Origin: JAZGBC01 sp036444495
Lineage (GTDB): Bacteria; Pseudomonadota; Alphaproteobacteria; Kiloniellales; J153
Reading direction: 5' to 3'
NCBI GenBank assembly: GCA_036444495.1
Contig: JAZGBC010000198.1
Location: forward strand, 1 to 14,111
Length of the DNA stretch: 14,111 nucleotides
In this document: positions 1 to 5,897 of the stretch, one piece after another
Numbering within the stretch: the first letter of the stretch is position 1
Layout: each line of letters starts with the position of its first letter
Program-made: the position numbers and the translations under genes
Notes under the pieces: generated by a model
The model's input: the letters and a program-made list of their open reading frames with translations, nothing else
Told to the model about the DNA's origin: nothing
The model's database searches: none

Positions 1-209
1 TTTTCGTCCCCGGTCCCTGTCAGCGTTATTGCCTGCGCCCCACCCGGAAGCGGCGCGTAACCCTTCAGAGGATGAAGTGGTGACCCCCGTCCGCGCCCCA
101 GGCGCTGCCCGATGAGCCGTTTCCCCCAGCCTCGATCGAGCAGATCTAGTGGAAGGAAGGAGTATAACCACAACATCTTGCGTCTGTCATCCGGTAAAGC
201 CCAGATGTA

Positions 210-225
210 GTTAATTTTTGGTTAA
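210..225 (-). promoter_or_regulatory. Candidate CtrA binding box (TTAA-N7-TTAAC)
   Basis: Read on the minus strand, positions 225 to 210 give TTAA, seven bases, then TTAAC, which is the full consensus for the cell-cycle regulator CtrA of alphaproteobacteria. It lies in an AT-rich patch in an intergenic region. The only gene to its right converges on it, so the likely target is a gene to the left of the window. Whether CtrA binds it is inference from sequence alone. Confidence 0.45.
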
Positions 226-253
226 ACACCCAACACCTTGTGGCCGCTCCGCG

Positions 254-270
254 GGAATCCTCGGGATTCC
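254..270. terminator. Hairpin downstream of the EamA gene
   Basis: GGAATCC (254-260) and GGATTCC (264-270) are perfect inverted arms around a 3-base loop, about 30 bases past the EamA stop codon on the minus strand. No T-run follows on that strand, so it is at best a weak or factor-assisted terminator. Confidence 0.25.
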
Positions 271-299
271 GGGGATGGCCGGGGGCGCCCGGCCGGGCC

Positions 300-1259
300 T
301 CAGGGCCCCGGCGGGCCCGGCGTCTCCGAGTCGTTTGCCGCGGCGGCGGAGGCCGCCGCCCTTCCGCGGCCCAGAGTCGCGAGCATGAGCGCGCCGATGA
401 CCAGGGCGACTCCGCCCATCTGGGCCGGGCTGAGGCGCTCGCCCAGGAGCAGCACCGCGCCCAGGATGGCGACCAGGGGCTCCAGGTTGAAGACCAGCGC
501 GCTGGTCGTGGCGCCGGCCGCCTTGAGGGCGGCGAACATGGACAGGTTGGCGATGGTGTAGAAAACCGCGACTCCGATGAGGCCGGTCCAGCCGAGCCCC
601 GTGACCGGCAGGGTGACGCCCTCGTAAACGAGGATCATCAGGCCCATCAGAATGACGTTGCTGAAGCCGACATAAAACGTCACGCCGAAGACGTCATATT
701 GGGCCACGGCCTTGGGCGCGACGATGAAGATATAGGCCCCGCCGACCGAGGCGAGGCCGGCGAAGGCCACACCGCGCCAATCGAGGCCCGAAAAGGAGGC
801 GCCCAGCGCCAGCGCCAGGCCGGCGAAGGCCACGGGAAAGGCGGCGAGCAGCGCCGGCCGGGGCCAGGATCGCTCCAGCGCCGGGACCACCGCGGCCACG
901 ATCAGGGGGAAGGTGTAGAAGATCAGCGCGGCGAGCGAGACCGGGATGAAGAGGATCGAATAGATGTAGCCCGTGGCCACGGCGAAGACCCCGAGGCAGA
1001 CCAGGCCGAGCCGCAGGCGCACTTGCCGGGGCACGGCAAAGGAACGGCCCCTCCAGCGCATCACCACCGCCATGGTGACCGCAACCGCCAGGAAGCGCAG
1101 TTCCATCACCGCCCCCGGGTTCGCGCCCCCGTTGAAGGCGATGCGCGCGAAGACGATGGTGATGCCGTAAAGCGTCGCGGCTGCGAGCGCGAAGACCAGG
1201 CCCAGCTTGGCCGGGCTCGTCGGCGTCGCGGCGCCGATCTGCGCATCGGGAGGGGTCAT
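300..1259 (-). CDS. EamA/DMT-family membrane transporter
   Basis: A 319-residue inner-membrane protein of the drug/metabolite transporter superfamily. The family exports amino acids, metabolites or drugs; the substrate cannot be read from the sequence. The chain is a succession of about ten hydrophobic segments. It shows the EamA two-repeat layout, with each half starting with a segment in the style of LGLVFALAAATLYG (around residues 19-32) and WRGVAFAGLASVGGAYIF (around 161-178). The second repeat ends with the family-typical pattern NLEPLVAILGAVLLLGE (around 258-274). A short hydrophilic Ala/Pro-rich tail follows. The ATG at 1259 is preceded by GGAAGAG at good spacing. The gene stands alone, downstream of DUF6352 on the same strand but separated by tandem hairpins, so it is probably transcribed at least partly on its own. 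I am confident of the family and unsure of the substrate. Confidence 0.9.
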   Translation of the reverse strand: MTPPDAQIGAATPTSPAKLGLVFALAAATLYGITIVFARIAFNGGANPGAVMELRFLAVAVTMAVVMRWRGRSFAVPRQVRLRLGLVCLGVFAVATGYIYSILFIPVSLAALIFYTFPLIVAAVVPALERSWPRPALLAAFPVAFAGLALALGASFSGLDWRGVAFAGLASVGGAYIFIVAPKAVAQYDVFGVTFYVGFSNVILMGLMILVYEGVTLPVTGLGWTGLIGVAVFYTIANLSMFAALKAAGATTSALVFNLEPLVAILGAVLLLGERLSPAQMGGVALVIGALMLATLGRGRAAASAAAANDSETPGPPGP

Positions 1260-1276
1260 ACCGTCTCTTCCGCCAC

Positions 1277-1293
1277 CGGCCGGGTGCCGGCCG
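1277..1293 (-). other. Hairpin next to the EamA ribosome binding site
   Basis: CGGCCGG (1277-1283) and CCGGCCG (1287-1293) form a perfect 7-bp stem with a 3-base loop. On the minus-strand transcript it ends about six bases before the EamA Shine-Dalgarno-like GGAAGAG. It could affect ribosome access or be part of a terminator pair with the stronger hairpin upstream. Its role is inference. Confidence 0.35.
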
Positions 1294-1331
1294 AAAGAAC
1301 AGAGAAGGGCCGGGACGTCCGCGTCCCGGCC
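1294..1331 (-). terminator. Probable intrinsic terminator after DUF6352
   Basis: GGCCGGGACG (1308-1317) and CGTCCCGGCC (1322-1331) make a perfect 10-bp GC-rich stem with a 4-base loop. On the minus strand a pyrimidine-rich, moderately T-rich tract follows at 1307-1294 (CTTCTCTGTTCTTT). The hairpin begins 89 bases past the DUF6352 stop, which fits a Rho-independent terminator for that gene. It could instead act as an attenuator in the leader of the EamA gene. Confidence 0.5.
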
Positions 1332-1420
1332 GGTCCGGCGCTACGGTAGTCGAGGGGCGGCGGCGCGCGCAAGCACAGCGCTTGCACGTCAAAGGCCCCC
1401 GGCCCAGGACCGCCGGTATC

Positions 1421-2452
1421 TCACACCCGGCGGGCCAGCGGCAGGTTGACCAGCAGGTTCTGTGGCTTCAGGCGCAAAACGTTGTCCGGCGTCATGGCCA
1501 TGGCCAGGTAGACCGGCCGCCCGGCGATCTCGGCCTGCATGACGCTGGGGTCCGTGAACTCCAGGCGGAACAGGGCGAGCAGGCGCGCGAGCCGTTCCTC
1601 CTCCACGTCCACGCCGTTGTAGAGGTCGTTGAGCAGGCCCGTGCCCTCCGCGTCCAGCCCCACGTGCCAGACCCATTTCTCGTCGCTGATCTTCTGCACC
1701 GGCTGGACGCGCACCTGAACGTCGAGGAAGTGGGCGACCCAGGCCTCGAGCACCCGGGTGAAGGCGTCCAGGCCGGGACCGGCGAAGCCGAGGCCCAGCA
1801 CCGTGTCGTAGCGCGCGTCCCGCTCCCAGTAGAGCGCCGCGTTTTCCTCGCTTAGCACGTCCAACTCGACGGACTTGAGCGGCGTCTGCGCCTCGACGAT
1901 CAGTTTGCCCAGCGAGCCGAAGCTTCCGGTGGTGGCGTACATCTCCACCGTCTCCGCGTCCGCGGCCAAGGGATGGCCCTCCATGATCGTGACATTCTGC
2001 TCGCGGAAGAAGAGCTCGGCGGCGCGGGCGCGCAGGCCGTCCTCGCAACCCTCCAGGATGGAGCGCAGGATGACGTGGGCCATCTGGTCGATGAACAGGG
2101 GCGGCAGGCTCACCTGGGCCGGCGCGCCGCCCTCCCCGGGCAGGAAGGCGCCCAGATAACACTCCTCCAGCGTGCCCGCCCGCACCAGCCGGTCGCGGAA
2201 GCCGAGCACGACCCGGTAGTTGTCTTGTGCGTCCGGGTCGGCCAGCTTGGCCAGGCGCGTATCCGAGACCGCCTCGCGCGGGTTGGCCATGAGCGCTTCG
2301 TGCAGGGCGCGCTCGGCGGCGCAGGACTCCTCGACGGGACGCACCTCCGGGCGCAGGAAGTAGGCGCGCAAGAAGTCGTCGGTGACCGAGAGATGTCCCT
2401 CGGGCCCGCGGTCCAGGAGGTGATAGCCCGAGTCGCGCCAGAAATCCGGCAT
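1421..2452 (-). CDS. DUF6352 family protein
   Basis: A 343-residue soluble protein that I place in DUF6352 from its opening (MPDFWRDSGYHLL), its early FLRAYFLRPEV segment and its overall length. The family is found mostly in proteobacteria and has no established function that I know of. There is no signal peptide or transmembrane segment, and the composition is acidic with many Leu, Glu and Arg residues, consistent with a cytoplasmic, largely helical protein. I see no catalytic motif. The start at 2452 is supported by the family-typical N-terminus, although the Shine-Dalgarno sequence is weak. It is divergently oriented to NDUFA12 across 75 bases. The stop is followed by a strong hairpin, so it appears to be transcribed alone. 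Confidence 0.8.
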   Translation of the reverse strand: MPDFWRDSGYHLLDRGPEGHLSVTDDFLRAYFLRPEVRPVEESCAAERALHEALMANPREAVSDTRLAKLADPDAQDNYRVVLGFRDRLVRAGTLEECYLGAFLPGEGGAPAQVSLPPLFIDQMAHVILRSILEGCEDGLRARAAELFFREQNVTIMEGHPLAADAETVEMYATTGSFGSLGKLIVEAQTPLKSVELDVLSEENAALYWERDARYDTVLGLGFAGPGLDAFTRVLEAWVAHFLDVQVRVQPVQKISDEKWVWHVGLDAEGTGLLNDLYNGVDVEEERLARLLALFRLEFTDPSVMQAEIAGRPVYLAMAMTPDNVLRLKPQNLLVNLPLARRV

Positions 2453-2461
2453 GGCCGCTTC

Positions 2462-2490
2462 TATATGGACTGGGCGGCGGCGAGGTGCAA
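2462..2490 (-). promoter_or_regulatory. Candidate promoter for DUF6352
   Basis: On the minus strand TTGCAC (2490-2485) is followed after exactly 17 bases by CATATA (2467-2462), a fair match to sigma-70 -35/-10 elements. The -10 lies only nine bases before the ATG at 2452, so transcription from it would give a nearly leaderless mRNA. That fits the weak ribosome binding site. Confidence 0.35.
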
Positions 2491-2527
2491 TATTCCCCGC
2501 GCTTTAGCAGCAGTCACGAGGATTCGG

Positions 2528-2908
2528 ATGGCGGGCGCCAGCATGGGTACGCGGCTTTACACCTGGCTCAGGGGCGAGGTGGTGGGCCGCGATCAATTCG
2601 GCAACCGCTACTACCGGGAGAAGGGCGGCGGCCGGGTACACCCCGAATCCCTGCGCAAGGAACGGCGCTGGGTAATCTACGACGGCGAGATCGAGGCCAG
2701 CCGCGTGCCGCCCGATTGGCACGCCTGGCTGCACCATACCAGCGACGAGACGCCGCCCGAAGGCGGCCTGCCGAAGAAGCCCTGGCAGAAGGAGCACCAG
2801 CCGAACCTCAGCGGCACCGATCGGGCCTACCGGCCGCCCGGGCACACGCTGGCCGGCGGACGCCGCGCCCGGGGTACCGGCGACTACGAGCCCTGGAAGC
2901 CCGACTGA
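2528..2908 (+). CDS. NADH:ubiquinone oxidoreductase subunit NDUFA12
   Basis: A 126-residue homologue of the mitochondrial complex I accessory subunit NDUFA12 (B17.2), which alphaproteobacteria share with mitochondria. It should sit on the cytoplasmic peripheral arm of complex I and support its assembly or stability. The signature is clear: TW..G..VGRDQFGNRYY near residues 12-29, RRWVIYDGEIEASRVPPDWHAWLHH in the middle, then the late PW..EHQPN.SGT..AYRPPG pattern. The ATG at 2528 follows GAGG (2517-2520) at suitable spacing. An in-frame ATG at 2543 is an alternative that would drop five residues. It is followed 59 bases later by the MCE gene, a pairing familiar in this bacterial group. No nuo genes lie in the window, so it is separate from the main complex I operon. 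Confidence 0.93.
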   Translation: MAGASMGTRLYTWLRGEVVGRDQFGNRYYREKGGGRVHPESLRKERRWVIYDGEIEASRVPPDWHAWLHHTSDETPPEGGLPKKPWQKEHQPNLSGTDRAYRPPGHTLAGGRRARGTGDYEPWKPD

Positions 2909-2967
2909 GCGGTCCCGCGGGGCGCCTGCATGGCGCTACAGGGGGGCGACTGACAAGGGAGATTCAC

Positions 2968-3435
2968 ATGCGTAGGAACATCATCGAGACCGTCATGGGC
3001 GGCGTGGTCCTGCTCGTCGCCCTGATCTTCGTCGTCACCGTCTTTCAGAGCAGAGGGGGGGGCGGCACCTCCGGCTACCAGGTCACGGCGGAGTTCGACG
3101 ACGTCTCGGGCCTGGCGCCGGGCACCGAGGTGCGCATGGCGGGCGTCAAGATCGGCACGGTGGCCGGACAGCGTCTGGACCCGGAGACCTATTTCGCGGT
3201 CGTGACGCTGAACATCGCCGAATCGGTCAAGCTGCCGCGCGACACCTCGGCACGTATCCTGGCGGACGGCCTTCTGGGCAGCAGTTTCGTCGCGCTGGAA
3301 CCCGGCGGCGACGAGGAGATGATCCCCCCCGACGGCCAGATCAACTTCACCCAAGGCTCGATCAACGTGGTCGACCTGCTCGGCCGCTTCATCTTCAGCG
3401 CTGCCGAGGTAGCCGGCTCGGAAAAGAAGGAATAA
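2968..3435 (+). CDS. mlaD: MlaD-like MCE-domain lipid transport protein
   Basis: A 155-residue protein with one N-terminal membrane anchor (about residues 9-26), a short Gly-rich linker, and one MCE domain starting near residue 37 (YQVTAEFDDVSGLAPGTEV). It carries the GLLGSSFVALEPG segment typical of MlaD. MlaD proteins form a hexameric ring on the periplasmic face of the inner membrane that binds phospholipid for transport between inner and outer membranes. The partner genes mlaE, mlaF, mlaB and mlaC are not in the window. It is somewhat shorter than E. coli MlaD and has little after the MCE domain beyond a short C-terminal helix (about residues 130-155) that could line the ring pore. The ATG at 2968 is preceded by AAGGGAG (2955-2961) at good spacing. 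Eight consecutive G bases encode the linker. Confidence 0.9.
   Translation: MRRNIIETVMGGVVLLVALIFVVTVFQSRGGGGTSGYQVTAEFDDVSGLAPGTEVRMAGVKIGTVAGQRLDPETYFAVVTLNIAESVKLPRDTSARILADGLLGSSFVALEPGGDEEMIPPDGQINFTQGSINVVDLLGRFIFSAAEVAGSEKKE
3055..3062 (+). repeat. G8 homopolymer inside the mlaD-like gene
   Basis: Eight consecutive G bases encode the Gly linker between the membrane anchor and the MCE domain. A one-base slip here would truncate the protein after the anchor, so the tract could vary during replication or be a sequencing-error hotspot. Confidence 0.9.
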
Positions 3436-3460
3436 GTCCCGGCCCCCGTCCGGTTCAGCC

Positions 3461-4231
3461 ATGTCCGAATCCCAGGATCCCCCGGCCCAGCGCTGGGACC
3501 CGGAACGCTACGCGCGCACGGCGCGCTTCGTGGCCGACCTGGGCCTGCCGCTGCTCGGCCTGCTCGCGCCCACGGCGGGCGAGCGAATCCTCGACCTTGG
3601 CTGTGGCGACGGGGAACTGGCGGAAAAGATCGCGGCCAGTGGCGCAGCGGTCGTGGCCGTGGATTCGAGCCCGGAGCAGGTGGCGGCGGCGCGCGCGCGG
3701 GGGCTGGACGCGCGGGTCGCCAATGCCACGGCGCTCGGCTTCGACGCGGAGTTCGACGCGGTCTTCAGCAACGCGGTGCTGCACTGGGTGCTCGATCCGG
3801 GCGCGGCGATCGACGGCATCTGGCGCGCGCTCAAGCCCGGCGGCCGGCTCGTCGGCGAGATGGGCGGCCAGGGCAACGTGGTGCAGATATCGGGGGCCCT
3901 GGCCGCCGCGCTGGACCGGCGCGGCCTGGACGGGCGCGCGGCGGTGCCCTGGTACTTTCCCGCGCCGGCGGCCTACCGGGCCAAACTGGAGGCGCGCGGA
4001 TTCCTGGTCGATTCCATCGAGCTGATCGAGCGGCCCACGCCGCTGCCCGGCGAGATGGAGGACTGGCTGGCGACCTTCGCCGAGTCCTTCACCGCGCGTC
4101 TGCCCGAGGCCGAGCGCCCCGCCTATGTCGCCGAGGTGACCGAGGCGCTGCGGCCCCGTCTGTGCGACGATGAGGGGCGCTGGACCGCGGACTACGTGCG
4201 CCTGCGCTTTACCGCGCGCAAACCCGGCTAA
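3461..4231 (+). CDS. Class I SAM-dependent methyltransferase
   Basis: A 256-residue cytoplasmic methyltransferase with a Rossmann-like fold. Motif I, ILDLGCGDGELA, lies at residues 43-54. The acidic end of strand 2, VVAVDSS, is at 64-70, FDAVFSNAVLHWV at 98-110, and the post-motif LKPGGRLVGEM at 124-134. The layout, including WDPERYARTARFV near the N-terminus, resembles the trans-aconitate/BioC-like Methyltransf_11/25 group, but the substrate cannot be told. The start follows the MCE stop by 25 bases and the start site has no strong Shine-Dalgarno sequence, so it may depend on readthrough from upstream. It sits between the mlaD-like gene and DUF2155, which I would usually expect closer together. 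BioC or Tam identity is not claimed. Confidence 0.88.
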   Translation: MSESQDPPAQRWDPERYARTARFVADLGLPLLGLLAPTAGERILDLGCGDGELAEKIAASGAAVVAVDSSPEQVAAARARGLDARVANATALGFDAEFDAVFSNAVLHWVLDPGAAIDGIWRALKPGGRLVGEMGGQGNVVQISGALAAALDRRGLDGRAAVPWYFPAPAAYRAKLEARGFLVDSIELIERPTPLPGEMEDWLATFAESFTARLPEAERPAYVAEVTEALRPRLCDDEGRWTADYVRLRFTARKPG

Positions 4232-4298
4232 AGTTTTCGCTTAGGAGGGCGCTTGCTTGCGCGTGCTGATACCAGGGCTTAACCCTTTTCTCGCATTG

Positions 4299-4317
4299 CG
4301 CGCCTTATGGTGGCGCG
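4299..4317 (+). other. Leader hairpin upstream of DUF2155
   Basis: CGCGCC (4299-4304) and GGCGCG (4312-4317) form a perfect 6-bp stem with a 7-base loop, ending 11 bases before the chosen ATG at 4329 and abutting its GAGAGGGA ribosome binding region. It might influence translation. There is no T-run, so it is not a terminator. Confidence 0.3.
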
Positions 4318-4328
4318 AGAGGGAAACG

Positions 4329-4829
4329 ATGAGCGGCGCGTCCCACATGAGATTTGAAACACGGTGTTGCCAGCGGCTCGGCGGCCTCGCGCTGGCTGCG
4401 CTGGTTCTCGGAGCGGCCCCCGCTCAGGCGCAGCAGGGCCCGGTGACCGCCGCGGTCCTGCAAGGCCTGGACAAGACCACCGCGCGGGTCTCCACCATCA
4501 AGGCGCCCCTGGGCGGAATCGCCCGCTTCGGCACGCTCCGGATCACGGCCCGCGCCTGCCACAAGAAGCCGCCCACGGAAACACCGGAAAGCACGGCCTT
4601 CCTCGAGATCGTCGACGTGCGCCCCGATTCCCCCGCGATCCAGGTCTTCACCGGCTGGATGTTCGCCTCCTCGCCCGCGGTCTCGGCCATGGAGCATCCG
4701 GTCTACGACGTCTGGGTCATCGATTGCAGCAGGGAGCCCCTGGCGAGCCAGGCCGACGCGCCGGCGGCCGCCCAGGAGACACCCCCGGAAACGCCCCCGG
4801 AAATGCCCGAAGCCGGCCAGGCCGAGTGA
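4329..4829 (+). CDS. DUF2155 domain-containing secreted protein
   Basis: A 166-residue exported protein of DUF2155, a mainly alphaproteobacterial family of unknown function. A signal peptide occupies about residues 1-36 (hydrophobic LALAALVLGAAPAQA, cleavage probably after AQA). The mature domain has the family pattern: LDKTTARVSTIKAPLGG, RFGTLRITARACHKKPP, then TAFLEI, and VYDVWVIDC. The two cysteines, in RAC and in IDC, are the conserved pair and could form a disulfide in the periplasm. The C-terminal tail is low-complexity Pro/Glu-rich. The ATG at 4329 follows GAGAGGGA. An in-frame TTG at 4257, eight bases after AGGAGG (4243-4248), would add 24 residues, but these have unusual codon use and would bury the signal peptide. 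It lies in the same strand run as NDUFA12 and the mlaD-like gene. Confidence 0.85.
   Translation: MSGASHMRFETRCCQRLGGLALAALVLGAAPAQAQQGPVTAAVLQGLDKTTARVSTIKAPLGGIARFGTLRITARACHKKPPTETPESTAFLEIVDVRPDSPAIQVFTGWMFASSPAVSAMEHPVYDVWVIDCSREPLASQADAPAAAQETPPETPPEMPEAGQAE
4776..4811 (+). repeat. Three imperfect 12-base tandem repeats in the DUF2155 tail
   Basis: Units begin at 4776, 4788 and 4800. The first two encode ETPP and the third the diverged EMPE. They produce a Pro/Glu-rich tail that may vary in copy number between strains. Confidence 0.75.
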
Positions 4830-4891
4830 ACCGGGCCGCCGCGGCCCTTGCGCCCGGAGCCTGCCGTGCCACAATCCGGCCAGGAGTGACC

Positions 4892-5140
4892 ATGACCATT
4901 CTGCGCCGTCTGTTCTTTCAGGCCGTGACCAAGGTCGCCGCCGACCCCCGGATCCGGGCCAAGGCCGCCCAGGTGGTGGAGCGCGAGGTCAAGCCCCGCG
5001 TCCAGGCCGCCTGGCGCGAGACCAAGCCCAAGCTGGAGTCGGCGCGGGACGAGCTGCGCGACATCGCCGCCGAGGCCGATCCGCGCCGGGACCCGAAAGG
5101 CTTCGCCCGGCGTCTCAGGGACCGCCTCCGGGACCTCTGA
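4892..5140 (+). CDS. Small charged helical protein, unknown function
   Basis: An 82-residue protein that I do not recognise. It begins MTILRRLFFQAVTKVAADP, then is dominated by Lys, Arg, Glu and Ala in a pattern that suggests one or two long amphipathic helices, possibly a coiled coil. It ends with an Arg-rich stretch (RRLRDRLRDL). There is no signal peptide, and the first 14 residues are only mildly hydrophobic and could be a membrane-surface helix. Its start is well supported: AGGAG (4882-4886) lies five bases before the ATG at 4892. It follows DUF2155 by 62 bases on the same strand and is probably co-transcribed with it. Strong GC bias at third codon positions supports coding. A membrane- or nucleic-acid-associated role is conceivable only from its charge. 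Confidence 0.7.
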   Translation: MTILRRLFFQAVTKVAADPRIRAKAAQVVEREVKPRVQAAWRETKPKLESARDELRDIAAEADPRRDPKGFARRLRDRLRDL

Positions 5141-5245
5141 GGTCGCAGAAACCTTGCCCGGGGGCCAGGGCGGGCCGAATCAAGACAAAGTTCCCAATTT
5201 CCCTTCCCTTCAAGCTTAAAGAAATTACAAACCCCTAGCCGATAA

Positions 5246-5273
5246 GGTTCTTTCCGGCGGGACGGAATTAACC
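5246..5273. promoter_or_regulatory. Imperfect 11-bp inverted repeat upstream of the unknown gene
   Basis: GGTTCTTTCCG (5246-5256) and CGGAATTAACC (5263-5273) are inverted arms matching at 9 of 11 positions, with a 6-base spacer. They lie in the only markedly AT-rich stretch of the plus-strand run (5176-5280), ending 11 bases before the ATG at 5285. It looks like an operator dyad or a leader hairpin for that gene; which one is unknown. Confidence 0.4.
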
Positions 5274-5284
5274 GTAACCCGCCC

Positions 5285-5848
5285 ATGATGGCGCCCAGGG
5301 GCGCCGGGGCGAAGATCTTGCCGCAGGACGACGACCGCAGGGCGATGCAGAATGCTGGGATGGGCGGCGGCCCGACCCATCTGCGCACGCTCGCCCTTCT
5401 GGTGCGCGGCAAGAACATCAACGAAGAGACCCTGCTCGCCACCGACTACCTCAACCATTTCAACGAGATCATCATGATGCTGGACCTAGTGCCCGACATG
5501 CCCGAGTGCATGGAGGACGCCAGGGCCTGGACGCCCAAGAGCTACGAGGAGCACTTCCAGGACAGCGCCTTCGCCGACAAGGACCTGGCGATCTTCGCCT
5601 ACGAGCACGCGCCCGAGCAGTACCGGGTGCCCTTCGACGCCACGATCCAGCAGCTCGACCGCCTGGTCGCGGAGGGGCTGAGCGAGATCGAGGCGGTGCT
5701 GGAGACCAGGGAGGAGGGGCGCATCCGGGAGAGCGTCAGCATCATCTCGCGCAACCTGCAGCGCCTCATCGACCTGGCCAGCGCCATCATCCACGGCGAT
5801 ACGCGCACCGTGGACCAGAGCAGCATCGACGCGATCTTCGATTCCTGA
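5285..5848 (+). CDS. Conserved-looking soluble protein, unknown function
   Basis: A 187-residue acidic protein that I cannot assign. It has no signal peptide or membrane segment. The middle, around residues 53-110, is rich in aromatic and acidic residues (YLNHFNEIIMMLDLVPDMP, then PKSYEEHFQDS and DLAIFAYEHAPEQYRVPFD). The C-terminal half is strongly helical. It ends VDQSSIDAIFDS, which resembles the short SQxxIDxLF peptide of FliM-type and other flagellar or chemotaxis proteins. I chose the ATG at 5285 because base composition switches sharply there from AT-rich to codon-like GC-rich; ATGs at 5288 and 5345 remain possible, and no clear Shine-Dalgarno sequence decides between them. It has its own AT-rich leader with a dyad, 144 bases after the 82-residue gene, and ends 49 bases from the convergent aat stop. 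Confidence 0.75.
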   Translation: MMAPRGAGAKILPQDDDRRAMQNAGMGGGPTHLRTLALLVRGKNINEETLLATDYLNHFNEIIMMLDLVPDMPECMEDARAWTPKSYEEHFQDSAFADKDLAIFAYEHAPEQYRVPFDATIQQLDRLVAEGLSEIEAVLETREEGRIRESVSIISRNLQRLIDLASAIIHGDTRTVDQSSIDAIFDS

Positions 5849-5897
5849 TTTGCCGGGTGGCGCGGGCGGGGGCCGGGGGTGCCAGCCCGGGGAATTC

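Larger units (their letters stand above)
1..299. other. Left-edge region with no assignable gene
   Basis: I find no recognisable gene between the left edge and the end of the EamA gene. A minus-strand frame starting at an ATG at 176 stays open to position 1 (58 codons). It has no clear ribosome binding site, its third-position GC is well below that of the neighbouring genes, and its translation resembles nothing I know. A plus-strand frame open from position 2 to a TGA at 113-115 could be the tail of a gene entering from the left, but is equally unconvincing. Positions 170-240 are AT-rich compared with the rest of the window and hold a CtrA-box-like sequence, so a promoter here, probably reading leftwards out of the window, is the most economical reading. 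Confidence 0.5.

Noticed and set aside
1..176. Partial minus-strand frame from an ATG at 176 to the left edge
   Set aside because: No ribosome binding site, third-position GC of about 65 percent against far higher values in neighbours, and no recognisable sequence. It sits downstream of the CtrA box, so it is noted rather than annotated as a gene.
240..1349. Plus-strand open frame of 369 codons opposite the EamA gene
   Set aside because: Shadow of the transporter gene, with Arg/Glu/Gly/His-rich low-complexity translation.
1369..1385. GCAAGC/GCTTGC inverted repeat and a TTGACG hexamer (minus strand, 1392-1387) as an exporter promoter
   Set aside because: No -10-like hexamer is found at 16-18 bases from TTGACG, and the stem is short; not enough to annotate.
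5132..5144. GACCTC/GAGGTC palindrome over the stop codon of the 82-residue gene
   Set aside because: Single-base centre leaves no proper loop and no T-run follows; likely chance.
5873..5890. CCGGG/CCCGG inverted repeat between the convergent unknown gene and aat
   Set aside because: Only a 5-bp stem with an 8-base loop and no T-run on either strand; too weak to call a terminator in GC-rich DNA.
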